Of a DNA stretch of 64,000 nt, positions 1 through 10,596 are shown piece after piece (the stretch's first letter is position 1; each line of letters starts with the position of its first letter). The stretch spans positions 15,954,117-16,018,116 of the forward strand of contig CM037795.1 of assembly GCA_021229015.1 (NCBI GenBank). The letters are read 5' to 3'. Origin of the DNA: Solen grandis (Eukaryota; Mollusca; Bivalvia; Adapedonta; Solenidae). The notes beneath the pieces were generated by a model. It was not told the origin of the DNA, did not search any database, and saw nothing but the letters and a program-made list of their open reading frames with translations. Both the position numbers and the translations under genes were made by a program.

Positions 1-544
1 ACCTGTATAAAGTAATAGGTGTCAAAAACAACACTCAACAGGATTATCATACGCAAAGAACCAATCAATTAAAATAAGTAATCAAGTATTTAAAAAGGTG
101 CCGCTTGTTTTGTTTGTAACATTACATACGACGTGCGTTTGGCGGTACATGTGGCGAAGTTGGATGTCAATCAAGTGAAATTAATTGTTTTGTTTAATAT
201 CCTAATTTTATTTCTTGTTCAAATACATCATTTTATAAAAAACCCCGGGGTTGATATCAATGTAATGTGTTTGATAATATGATAATTGGATTGCTTTATT
301 CTTTAAAGTCTTAAAATCGATCTCGTACTAATTGGATGGGGGTAAATCAAAACTCAAAAAGTTTATTTAATATTAAAAAATGTATATTTTTCAATAAATA
401 TTTATTGGTTCTCTCCAAAAAAGGTTATTCCCGGTTCAATCGTCGGAGGTACATCGTCCGCCAAATCCTGTGAGAAATTTCATATTCTTGTAAGAAAACG
501 CAGAGATTTTAATTATCTAGACCTATCAAATGTAGCTTTGTACA

Positions 545-611
545 TGTGTGTGTGTGTGTGGGGGGGGGGGGGGGCACGAAGCTACATTATGTGAAGGGGG
601 GGGGGGGGGCG
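545..611. repeat. TG and poly-G low-complexity tract
   Basis: A (TG)n run passes into a long G run, then 'cacgaagctacattatgtgaa' and a second G run. The right-arm counterpart (about 36545-36614, C runs then CA repeats) has different run lengths, as expected for slippage-prone sequence or consensus error. Apart from this tract and the promoter-like site near 960, I see no gene in 1-1400; it is AT-rich spacer. Confidence 0.8.
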
Positions 612-949
612 AGATTTCCAACCATTGATACATTTCCCTTTGAACATATTTCTATGTAATAAAAGACATGATTTATTCATGGCTATAATAATCTTTTATA
701 GCAATACCAATCAATCTCATGTATTTCACTTCAATTCAATAGAAAATGCACCCATCTTAGTTTAGCATTTTCAGTACTTTGATTAGCAACACGATTTTTT
801 TTCAAAAATCAAATATTATTTTATTTGGCTACCAAAATTATAAATAAAATCAATAAAAATGATGATTTTCAGTAGCTTTGTTATGATTAGCATTCATTTA
901 AATCAAATCTCGTTTTGATCCTGTCCGCTGTCGGACTTCGAGATCAAAA

Positions 950-987
950 CCCACGTGGTCTTTCTTTTCACCATTGAAATCGTTTCG
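950..987 (+). promoter_or_regulatory. Candidate RPLP2 promoter and TOP-like start (copy 1)
   Basis: A perfect E-box CACGTG (952-957) is followed directly by the pyrimidine tract CTTTCTTTTC (960-969), the form expected of the terminal oligopyrimidine start of ribosomal-protein mRNAs. A possible donor (TTTCG|gtgtga) follows at 987/988. An untranslated first exon is expected because the coding start at 1584 lies one base after a splice acceptor. The site is identical in the other arm. The transcription start is inferred, not observed. Confidence 0.4.
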
Positions 988-1583
988 GTGTGACTACGTT
1001 TCGTGTCTAAAACGGACTTAAACGTAATAGCTTAAGTTACAACTATTTTTAATGTTATATTGATTCAAAGATTGGTTTTATATGCATTTAGAATGTATTT
1101 AATGAAAATTTCATATGTAATATGTGTTAATAAGTCAAAAGGAAATTTTATGCTCTGTGGGTGGGGTACCATTTACAATGGAGTGCTAAGCACGTGTTTA
1201 ATAAAACTACATCAACTTTAAGTCGCATTTCCCTACCAAAATATAATCTCGATTTACAAAAACGCAAAAACAATTTGAAAGTTACCAATCGTTGTCGGAT
1301 GTAAGTTTCAATGATATTCGTTGTGTAAAACCAGTAGCTATTGGGATCTACAACGAATTATATTCAGATTTTGGTGGGGATGGCACAATATAAGACGATT
1401 TTTTTTCTAGGATGAACGAACTTGGGAATACCAGATTGCAACTAGACAGTGTCGCTTATCAAAGAAAAGCTTACGTAGATGATGCCTGGTTTTTCGTCCA
1501 GTTCAATAAGTACATTATTTGGCATATATTGTCGCCTCAACAAAATAACACTAACATTGTGTGTCATGTCCTTCTGTTTCAGC

Positions 1584-4500
1584 ATGCGTTACGTGGCCGC
1601 CTATCTGCTTGCATCTCTGGGAGGTAATGCCTCACCAAGTGCTGCTGATATTGACAAGATCCTCGGAAGTGTAGGAATTGAGTCCAAGAAAGAGGAAGTC
1701 ACCAAAGTGATCTCTGAGTTGAAAGGAAAGAACCTCGAGGAGGTCATTGAGGAAGGTGAGAAAATTAATCCACACTGACAGTTGTCAATAGTTATATACC
1801 CTATTACTTTAACGGGGGGGGGGGGGGTATGAAAAAACTTTATATAATTTCGTATCCATGCTTACTTAATTTGCCACATGGTTGGCTAATAAATTCAGCA
1901 TTTTGTACTCAGAACTGTTCATTCCAGAGAGGATTGAACTCTTAACTTTCTGATTTGTAGTAAACATTTGTTGATAAGGTTTTTTAAAGAAATGGGTCAA
2001 TTAAATGGAATGTGTGTATTCACTTTTTGCATATTTAAAGGTGTCTTAGTTTAAATATCATATATGGCAATAATCAGGCATGAAAAATTCCTAATATCAC
2101 GCACACTGCCTAGCACTTCCAAAATTTGAGATCGTAAAATGATTAAGTTACAAAAAATGATCAGATTTTTCACTCGCCATGCACTAATTTTTACTGGCAA
2201 GGGCAAATAGAACTTAACGACCCTGATATACAATATAGAATGAAATAAGCTTAATACATTGAGATTTTCTTGTTAGGGTGACATAATGTGATTTTTGCCG
2301 AATCATATGATGTTTTTTGTTTTTTTTTTCTTTGTCTTGTAACACCTTATTTCTTAATACTACAATGTTTATACTGGGTCTGGTATAACTGAGGTGCGTT
2401 GCTTATACACTGTTTCTCTGTATCTTCACTGGATGCATATGCGTTTTTAATTTTCAGACTTTGAATGATATTTCTAAATAGTAATTACTCATTAAAAGGG
2501 GACAAAAACAAACCAACCGACCCTATTTTTTTGTACTAATCTTAGACTTTTTCCATAGTTTTCGGAAAATGCGGTTTTTCATCAATTCCTCCAAAAAATA
2601 AAGCAAAAATGGAAAGTTAAAAATAAAAAAAAAAGTTTAGCCGACCTACAGACCTTATTTTTATGCCCCCTTCGAAGAAGAGGGGTATATTGCTTTGCTC
2701 GGTCCGTCGGTCTGTCGGTAGACCAGACCTTGTCCGAGTGATAACTGACCTTTAAGTCTCAAACTTCATGTGGTTGTTGCTCATGATTAGATGACCCCTA
2801 TTGATTTTGGTGTCATTACCTCAAAGGTCAAGGTCACATGTTGTGTATGTATAATACCAGACCTTGTCCGAGTGTTAACTTAAGTTCTATTTGACCTTTA
2901 AGACTCAAACTTCTTGTGGTTGTTGCTCACGATTAGTAGATGACCCCTATCGATTTTGGTGTCATTACCTCAAAGGTCAAGGTCACATGTTGTGTATGTA
3001 TAATACCAGACCTTGTCCGAGTGGTTCTATTTGACCTTTAAGTCTCAAATTTCTTGTGGTTGTTGCTCACGATTAGTAGATGACCCCTATCAATTTTGGT
3101 GTCAATACCTCAAAGGTCAAGGTCACAAGGTTGCATTTGTATATATGTTTGATGACTTGGCCTTGTCCAAATAAAATTTTAGTCCTATTTCAGACTATAT
3201 GTGGTTGTTCCTTATAATGAGTAGATGACCTCTATTGATTTGGGTGTCAACATCCAAAGGTCAAGTTCACAATGTCACATGTTGATATATTTTCATTATA
3301 TAAATGTCTTGCCCAAGTGATGACTTCTTTTTTTTTTTTTTTTTTACTCTTAAGGTCCTAACCTCATGTAGTTGTTGCTTATAAATGTAGAAAACTCTGT
3401 TTTCAAATTAATAAGTTGGATTCTTATAAATTATCTTGTCCTATTTAAGCACTGTCTGACTATTAACTCAAAATCTCATTGTGTCTGGTTTTATTTCAGT
3501 AAATGTTTAGTTCCACATTTTAGCACATTATATTTTCATTCAAATTTTTGAAGTTTGAGAATTTTTTGTGACAAGCCAACATGATGAAGGCAAACTCCTT
3601 GCATGTAATATAGTTATATACATATTATGGCATATGAGGGGGGCATATATGTTTCACAAACATTTCTTGGTTTTTTTTGGTGATGTTTGTGGAAACAACT
3701 TTTTTTTCGCCTTGCCAGTGAAATGCAGAGGATCTGCTAAATCTTGCAGATTTATATTTGTTTAAATGGAAAATAAATGTTGTCTACCTTAGACGTCAGT
3801 AGATAATTTATATTTTTGCTAATGAAGAGTAGTCTTTACATAGAGCACAAAGTAAACGGGGATATGACATTGCAAAACCCCCTGATAGCTTGAAAGTTAT
3901 CCTCCTTTTTTTTTTATCTGCATAGACCTAGAAGGAGAATAGCCTTGTTTAATTATTTCGGATGAGGATGATGACAGAATGTACATAGATAAAACAGACC
4001 TTACTAAAACCTGCTTAGCACCTTGAAAACCATCACATGCTCTCTGAATCAAGGAAAACACTTAAGAGAACTCTTGTTTCTGTTGTGGTCCTTATCTCCC
4101 ATATAGGTGAGCTTTAAAATTTTCCTGTATCACATAATTTGACAATAGTGCCAAATTCATGGTGTTTTAAAGAAGATTTTCAAGGGGAGGGGGGTGTTTT
4201 TAGAACAATCCAGGGTATCTTTATATCTGCCATTCCAATTTCAGGCACAAAGAAGCTTGCCTCCGTTCCCTCTGGTGGTGGTGGTGGTGGTGGTGCACCA
4301 GCTGCTGGCGGAAGTGCTCCAGCCGCCGGTGGTGCCCCTGAAGCGAAGGAAGGTGAGTGGACGAGCAGTGTCTCTTTTTGGATTAGTTAATAAATTTCAA
4401 CATACCTTTCTTCCGTGATTTGATAGAATTTAGAATAAGTCCACTAATCCAAATCTGGTAATTGATTGGCACTTTCAAGGTCCGGCATGCTACAGGTGTT

Positions 4501-5558
4501 CATATGTAACCATACAAAAACTATAAGGACCAAGACTCATTCATTCAAGTTTTGATTTCTATTACAAGTTTCTTGCGGGTCAAATCATAAGATATTTTTA
4601 ATTGTTCATAATTAGAACCCTGTTGTATCCTCCATGGTTCCAAATTTAAAGATGTTAATGTTTTGGTAACTGAAATCCTTGTAAATCTACTTCTTCAAGG
4701 CAAATAAAGCAGACCCTGTTTAGAAGGCTCTTGTACATGTCACCTGTGCCTCAATTTGTGTGTGTGTTAGGAGTGGGAAGGGAGACATAACTTTTCTGTG
4801 AAAACAAGTTTCTAGTTGATTCTATTAAAACCACAGCTGTAAGGAGAGTTACACACTAAATCGCAGATAGATTACCTATTTAGAAGCCTTAAAAAAAAAG
4901 AACGAAAAAAAAAAAAAAGAAAAGAGAATGGCACTAATTACTTGGCAAAAATAAATAATCCCGGTTTATTTAAAACTTTGAAGTTTCAAGCACTCGAGGA
5001 ATATTTAAAAAAAAAAAAGAAGAAAACACCTGCAATAAATTAATATGAATCAGTTAAAATGGTAGAAAGAACATCTCTATGCTTAAAGTTCAAATTTATA
5101 TTTCAGTAAGCTTTAGCTTTCAATTTAATCTTATTCTGTATGTTTGTGAATTGTTCTGTTATTGTATTTCACAAATAAATGTTTTAACCCTTTCCCTCAT
5201 AGAGGACACCATGAAAAGACCTATGCGAACGGCATAAAACAAGATCAGCCTGCGAGTAACTTGCAGGCTGATCAGGTTTTATGCTGTTCACTGCTCCTCA
5301 GTGGTCTGGAAATGAGGATTTTGTAATTAAATTTGGTAAGGTTTAACTGTGGTTTTCTGCATATCAGGCTTTATGTGATACCTTTTGAGGGCATCAAAAT
5401 GAGTATATATGAGGGAAAGGGTTAAACTATATTCATAACTTCATTTGAAAATGGTAATTTTTACATCTAGCATGTTGTATTTTACAGAGAAGAAAGAGGA
5501 GAAGAAGGAAGAGAGTGACGAATCCGACGACGACATGGGCTTTGGATTGTTTGACTAA
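1584..5558 (+). CDS. RPLP2: 60S acidic ribosomal protein P2 (copy 1, three coding exons)
   Basis: Encodes the P2 stalk protein of the large ribosomal subunit, which recruits GTPase elongation factors in the cytosol as a P1/P2 dimer on P0. Coding exons are 1584-1755, 4245-4352 and 5488-5558, all with GT-AG introns in phase 1, giving 116 residues, normal for P2. The N-terminal dimerisation domain starts MRYVAAYLLASLGG. Exon 2 encodes a Gly/Ala-rich hinge with seven consecutive Gly, and exon 3 a charged tail ending in the universal SDDDMGFGLFD motif. The acceptor 'tttcag|c' directly before the ATG implies a 5' UTR intron. Intron 1 (1756-4244) holds diverged tandem repeats (about 2665-3340) and intron 2 holds a TTAA MITE (5184-5425). 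The protein is identical to that of the other arm. Confidence 0.97.
2665..3345. repeat. Tandem repeat array in RPLP2 intron 1
   Basis: Units of roughly 135-150 bp built around 'taataccagaccttgtccgagtg ... tttgacctttaagtctcaaacttc ... gtggttgttgctc ... tcattacctcaaaggtcaaggtcac' repeat about four times with decay toward the right. The array opens with 'gcccccttcgaagaagaggggtatattgctttgctcggtccgtcggtctgtcgg', a hairpin-capable end. The mirror copy is at about 33900-34580. Confidence 0.8.
5184..5425. mobile_element. TTAA-flanked MITE, locus 1 (left arm)
   Basis: Terminal inverted repeats CCCTTTCCCTCATA / TATGAGGGAAAGGG are flanked on both sides by TTAA, the target duplication of piggyBac- and Kolobok-type transposases. 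An internal hairpin 'atcagcctgcgagtaacttgcaggctgat' is present. About 234 bp, non-coding, within the last intron of RPLP2. The mirror copy is at 31893-32125 and a second locus is at 14601-14842 / 21441-21682. Confidence 0.85.
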
Positions 5559-5899
5559 CTTCCCTCCTGTGAGGATTGGCAGTTATCTTTGTGCTATTCT
5601 TGTACGAAAAGAAAGAAAAAATTGTTAAGAATGATGTAGTGTTGTTTTCTGTATATTCAGATATTGATGATTACTTTACACTGGACTTCACCCATCAGTT
5701 TCAATCCACTAAACTTGCATGTTCAATATCACGTCGTTCCATCAGTTTCTCAAACTTGGATATAACGAAGTATATCTAGCCAGATTACTTGCCCTGGCAT
5801 TGGTGTGACATCTTGGGTTAAGGTTTTACATCAGTGCATGTATCCTATAACATGCAAATATGTTTGTAACCAGTTATGCTTGTTTAGGAAATATCCGAA

Positions 5900-6812
5900 A
5901 TAGTAATTATACCCCCACAAACAAAGTTTGAGAGGGGGTATATAGGAGTCGGTCTCTTGGTTTGTCTGTCCATCCATCCCAAAAACTTGTGACGAAAACT
6001 ACTTCTACATTTCTTGATCAATTTGGTTCTAATTTTGTGTGCATTCATAATCAGGTGGAGAGGTGCGTGACATAAATTTAACTTGAGTTATTTGAAGGAT
6101 TACAGAATTATTGCCCCTGATACTAAATATCTTGATGCGAATTTCTACATTTCATAACCGATTTGGTTCAAATTTTGTGTGTGCATTGATATTCAGGTGG
6201 AGAGGTGTGTGTCATAGATTTCACTTGACTTTTCTTAAGGACGACAGAGTTACTGCACTAGTCCCATTTTTATGCTACCCAAAGGGAGAGCATATAGTTG
6301 CCACTCCGTCCGTCTGTCTGTCCGTCATAATTTTGTCCGGAGCATAACACAAAACTAAGAGGTATCAACTTGAAACTTCATAGGTAGATCTCAATGAGAA
6401 TTGTAGTGTACAAGAACCACAAGTCTTGTTTTGCATAATTTTGGAGGTTATTGCCCTTTTATTTTTCATACTTAAATTTTGTTCTGAGCATAGCACAAAA
6501 AGTATGAGGTATCAACATGAAACTTCATAGGTAGATAGATCACAATGAGGAGAAGGTGCAGTGTACAAGAACAACAACTCTTTTGTTTTGCATAATTTTG
6601 GAGTTATTGCCCTTTATTTTTCATACTTAAGTTTTGTCCTGAGCATAACACAAAAACTTATGAGTTCACAACATGAAACTACATTGGTAGATAGATCTCA
6701 GTGAGGAGAAGTGCAGTGTACAGGGGCTGCAACTCTATTGCATAATTTTGGAGTTATTGCCCTTTGTTATTTTTCATATTTAAATTTTGTCCTGAGCATA
6801 GCACAAGAAGTA
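5900..6812. repeat. Tandem ~137-155 bp repeats flanking the TIR element
   Basis: The first part (about 5990-6240) has two units around 'ctacatttcttgatcaatttggtt...gtggagaggtg'. From about 6330 a ~150-bp unit ('gagcatagcacaaaa..tatgaggtatcaacatgaaacttcataggtag...gcagtgtacaagaac...ttggagttattgccc') repeats. The 6814-12163 element has inserted into this array: the same unit continues on its far side at 12166. No coding content seen. Confidence 0.8.
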
Positions 6813-7102
6813 GCAGCAGTATACAGAGTGGGGGTTCTGGACCACCTTGATATAAAAGATCTTAAGGCTTAATGGATGCCATTTAACCTCCCAGGAGTCA
6901 CTTTATCTCAGAGATGTGACCATGGGCAGAGTCTCGACCACGAGCAGGGCCCGCCCCACCCCCCGGCGGGCCCCTCAACCAATGATTTCTTTTTGGGGGA
7001 TCTACCTGAGAAGGTACATAAATAATTTAGTGACATCTACATTTAGAGATATATACATTGAGTATACTAATACACCATGGTGAAAGGACACAACGTGTGT
7101 AA

Positions 7103-7333
7103 GTGGTTCTAGGTAAGACTAACCAGTGCAACAAAAGTAGTACCCATATGGCTCTCATACACCGCGGAGGTTGTTTGAATAGACCATGCACTGTTTGTGG
7201 AGTTGATGACACCAACAAACTTCAGTTTTGCTACCAGTGTGGGTATAGGAGAAAGTGGTGTCACAATCGTAGAGAGCTACAGAAGGAAATAAATTTAGAG
7301 AAATATAGTGACAAATATATCCATAAAATATAG
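7103..7333 (+). CDS. Small zinc-ribbon-like ORF in TIR element (copy 1)
   Basis: A 76-residue ORF with a clear C-x2-C-x10-C-x2-C array (CTVCG ... FCYQCG), a zinc-ribbon spacing, followed by a basic stretch. It lies on the same strand as gene B, between the TIR and the repeat array. Its C-terminus runs into the repeats, so the true end is uncertain. In the other arm (30181-30369) a small indel right after the first Cys pair shifts the frame and removes the second pair. It could be a small nucleic-acid-binding protein or a remnant of a larger exon; the function is not recognised. Confidence 0.35.
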   Translation: MVLGKTNQCNKSSTHMALIHRGGCLNRPCTVCGVDDTNKLQFCYQCGYRRKWCHNRRELQKEINLEKYSDKYIHKI

Positions 7334-7585
7334 CGACACATGCAGAATAAAAATTTCCTATTGGAGAAATATAGTGACACCAAATATATCCATAAAATTT
7401 AGTGACATGCAGAATAAAAATTTCTTATTGGAGAAATATAGTGACACCAAATACATCCTTAAAATATAGTGACACATGCAGAATAAAAATTTCCTATTGG
7501 AGAAATATAGTGACAATAAACATATCCATAAACTACAGCGACACACGGTGACACTCTATTAGAGAAATATAGTGACACGAAATAT
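7296..7585. repeat. Tandem ~66-70 bp array near left TIR
   Basis: About four to five units built on 'gagaaatatagtgacac', 'aaatatatccataaaatatagtgacacatgcagaataaaaatttcctattg'. The core AGTGACA (TGTCACT) recurs twice per unit and resembles the core of the 19-bp iterons at the opposite end of the element. The mirror array at about 29800-30175 has a different unit number. Confidence 0.85.
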
Positions 7586-7771
7586 ATATAGAAATATAGC
7601 CTCACATGCAGAAAAGGCTCGGCTTCTGAGAGTCTCAGAGAGAGACCGGAGAGTGGCCTTCATATCCGAGGTCAAGGGTGGCTTTGCTGGTGATAACCGT
7701 CTGACGGATGCCCTTGATCTCCACATGGGGTGCATATATATTCTATATGACACAATAATAAAGAGTCTAAA

Positions 7772-8804
7772 ATGGATGAGGATATACCGCTCGAAGATTT
7801 TGAGAATCAGGAAGTTTATGATGACGTCAACAATGACGTCGCTGAAGCCTCTTTCATTCAAACCACCTAAATCAACTGTTGAATGACACCGTTAATGAAA
7901 TTATAATTCTTTGGGCAATCCCACCACAGGAAGGGACCCCACTAAGTTTAAGGTGGACAAAAATGGGCAGCTTCGCCTATTGAGCCACCCGGATTTAGAT
8001 CTTATTAATAAGCAAACTGGAAAACCCCTGGCATTATCCACTATTGCTAGACAGAAGGGCAGTGGGGTCGTTATCAGAGATCATCTCGGTTTCTCAGACT
8101 GGAGTCGGAAGCTGCCTGCTAAGATTGAAGCTAGTATAAGACAAGCGGATAAGAGCTTGCGGAAGCGTCGACGTCACTTGCGGCGAAGTCGCTTGAGGAA
8201 GCAGACGCCAGACAGCTTTCAAATGTAGGCTCCATTACGTCTCAAACGGAGGAGACACTGCTAAACATATTGCTCTAGAAAAAAAGTTTGGGGAGACCGA
8301 TGATGAAGAAATGAAGCGAAGAATTCGGGGAAGGCTCCAAGATCTCGAGCTCGAGTGGTCTGCGCGGCTCGAGGCAGCCTCAATCAATCTGGAGGCCCTC
8401 AAGTCACAGATCAGCTGAATTCGGGAAACCTTTCGGAGAATGTTGAACGAGGACACCAAGATGGCTGAGTGGATTAAGACTCTATTCTGAGAACAAGGGG
8501 TCACCATCACTTCAATTATTACAGCAATCGGAATGACAATTGGCTTCTTCTATGAATTATTAACTGGAGGTGGGGGTGGAGCACCACCACCAAAGCCCCC
8601 ATCCAAGGGAGTTGGAGAATGGGTAAAAAAGCAGCTTAAAGCCCTCGGCAGTTTACTAGCATTATAGGCAGCATTGTCTCCTGGCTGTTGTCAACAGCTG
8701 GTAAAGCGGTCGGTTGGCTTATAGAAAATACCTGGGCTCTGTTCTTAGCTGTTGGAGGTTTGATCCTGGTTGCGACTCGCGATTGGATACTAACGAAGCG
8801 CTAG
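7772..8804 (+). pseudogene. Element gene B, coiled-coil plus hydrophobic tail protein (copy 1, broken)
   Basis: Start chosen at ATG 7772, which opens an acidic N-terminus (MDEDIPLEDFENQ). A first frame ends at TAA 7868; the next frame holds a folded-looking segment (HPDLDLINKQTGKPLALST, RDHLGFSDWSRKLP) and basic repeats to 8228; the third frame from about 8260 is a charged helical/coiled-coil region followed by a Pro/Gly linker (GGGGGAPPPKPPSKGVGEW) and long hydrophobic helices (SIVSWLLSTAGKAVGWL), i.e. a membrane segment. Breaks: at least two frameshifts, in-frame TGA at 8416-8418 and 8488-8490, and a 37-base deletion near 8660 not present in the other arm. From memory it resembles uncharacterised multi-copy proteins of cnidarian genomes (unverified). 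A virion or membrane protein is possible. Confidence 0.7.
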
Positions 8805-10403
8805 CCAGATGGCTAGTAACCCCACAGTGATCCCACCTATGACCAGAGCTCTCTTTTCCTCTTCATGTGCCCGCGCAGCTGTGCTGTCAGTCTGCATGGT
8901 ATTTCTGCGAGTGGTCTGCGATGGTGCGATTTTTCCATCTTGCTGAGGCAAGTGCAGCGATGGTGGGCTGGCCCTGCAATTTTACCGTCTTGGAAGCTAC
9001 CAGGCACGTGTTGCGTCTGAGGGTTTATATCCGCCACTCCAATGGAGAGGCCGTCGTAGCTAGCACAGGGTTCCCACGGTCAGGGAAAAGTCAGGGGAAA
9101 ATGATTTTTTTTTCAAGATCAGGAAAAAGTCAGAAATTTGAAATTGGTCAGGGAAATTCAGAAAAAGTCAGGGAAAAGTCAGGGAATTTTACAATCAAGG
9201 AGTGTCAACCAAACAGCAGGAGGATTATAATAAGGAAAGGCTAAGGCAGTTTCTTCCATTTGGCTTTTTTCAGTCATTTTGAATTGTCAGATTGGCATAA
9301 TATGAAATAAGTTCCCAATAGCATCCAACTGGCACACCATCATTTCATGTTTGAAAATGAAAAGTTATCTAAAAGTAAACTAGTTTTGGAAGATCTGTAT
9401 TTGCTGCTGGATTTGCGCTTAATTTGGTCAGGGAATTTTGAGTTTGGTCAGGGAAAAGTCAGGGAATTTTGATTTTTCAATTTTGTGGGAACCCTGTATC
9501 AGTATCTTATTGTATCCTATGATTCCTGGATTGATGTTTAGTGTCATGTCGCTCGGAGCCATGTATAATCCCATTCCGAGGACCATGTTTAGCTCGCTCC
9601 CGGCGTACTGCAGCACATTCTGATTATTATGAGCGCGTTGTTGAAGAGGGTATGTCCACAGGGGAGTTAATCGCGTCCTCCACATTGGCTAAGAACTGCT
9701 TCTGCGCTTCGAAGCCTTTCGACATCACGTCAATCCTAGACTTGGTCTGAGCCTGGGCCCCGAGCAGAGCCCACACATAGGTCCGGATCGAGTCGTTAAT
9801 GTGCCCCATGCCTGCCTGGGTAAAGCCTTCTGACTTTTCCAAGATAAACATGGTCCTGGCTTTAGAAATGTTTCTTCTGTGAGTAATGGAGTCTCTAGGG
9901 CTAAGGAAGGGGCGGCCTGCGACCCTGTGCACTTGCCAGTATTTTCCCGATGGAGTCATATATTGGCTCCAAGTGCCGAGCCCTTGGCACCCTTGATCAA
10001 GCTTTTGGCGCCAGTCTGTGGAGGGCGATACGCCAAACTCTTTACAGAGCCTGTTGTAAGCCCGGTCGTCGTAGGAGTTGCTGTACTATACGTGGGAATC
10101 GTCGCCCGGAAGAGCAACTTTTAGCTCTACTAAAAGATGCTTGGTCGTGTAGAAGACGTGGAACCGATACAGGCTGGCGATGGAGGGATCTTTAGCGTTC
10201 AGGTGGTCGTCGGCAGAGACCCAACAGCCGGCAGTCGCGCACCAAATAGCAAAATTTACCTGGCACTGCCACCAGTCGAAAGGCTTGTTTAACCACGCTT
10301 GGAAGGCATCATTGTTTATATCAACATCTCTGGTAAAGGTATGGTTTTGATAACCCACGAAGATGTCGGCAAAGTCTGCCTCAAAGAAAATATCTGCGCT
10401 CAT
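8790..10403 (-). pseudogene. Element gene A, conserved W/C-rich protein with C-terminal anchor (copy 1, broken)
   Basis: Runs right to left from ATG at 10403. The N-terminal part contains GYQN, INNDAFQAWL and FDWWQCQVNFA followed by two cysteines (CATAGC). The middle part has SPRDSI, a helical KSEGFTQAGMGHINDSIRTY segment and AQTKSRIDVMSKGFEAQKQF. The last part has GLYMAPSDM and an end with a single hydrophobic helix (ALVLGGITVGLLAIWLAL). Breaks: in-frame TAG 10086-10088, a frameshift near 9630, a 431-bp MITE (9066-9496) and a further frameshift before the C-terminal helix. Excluding the MITE it spans about 390 codons. Its stop overlaps the 3' end of gene B by 15 bp tail-to-tail. Function not recognised; a tail-anchored structural protein is a guess. 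Confidence 0.7.
9066..9496. mobile_element. MITE with CAGGGTTCCCAC ends inside gene A (left arm)
   Basis: The 12-bp perfect terminal inverted repeat CAGGGTTCCCAC / GTGGGAACCCTG encloses 431 bp. Subterminal repeats of 'gtcagggaaaagtcaggga' are present near both ends. Non-coding; the ORFs across it are fortuitous. I could not find a matching 8-bp target duplication (flanks 'agctagca' and 'tatcagta'). It interrupts gene A in both arms (27843-28273), so it inserted before the arms diverged. Confidence 0.85.
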
Positions 10404-10596
10404 AGTGATTTTTTGGCTGCACAGAATTAACTTTCCCTTCTCCTTATAATGCCCCCCCCCCCCCCCTACCCCCTGTTCGGTTATTTGCCAAGCTGTTAAA
10501 TGAAAACGCCCCTATGTTTGTTTCTTGTATACAACGGGCCCGCTTTGTTATCTCCGCTATTAAACCTGAGTTGAAGATAAAAAGCTGTATTGCAAT
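10404..10596. promoter_or_regulatory. Divergent intergenic region between genes A and C (copy 1)
   Basis: The only gap between the start codons of gene A (leftward) and gene C (rightward), ~190 bp. Facing gene A, 'cattataaggag' is TATA-like about 45 bp upstream of its ATG. Facing gene C, 'gataaaaag' lies about 20 bp upstream of its ATG. A C-run at 10450-10466 differs in length between arms. Read as a bidirectional promoter by position; no experimental support. Confidence 0.4.

Noticed and set aside
3960..4055. Possible C/D-box snoRNA in RPLP2 intron 1 (GATGATGA near 3967 and CTGA near 4043)
   Set aside because: The flanks do not form the required terminal stem and no rRNA-complementary guide could be shown; ribosomal-protein introns often host snoRNAs, so a covariance search would settle it.
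7296..7585. CRISPR-like array of spaced repeats
   Set aside because: Units are contiguous tandem repeats without unique spacers, in a eukaryotic genome.
8867..9244. 125-codon ORF across the end of gene A and the MITE
   Set aside because: The second half is the repeated 'gtcagggaaaagtcaggga' MITE sequence; the first half is antisense to gene A.
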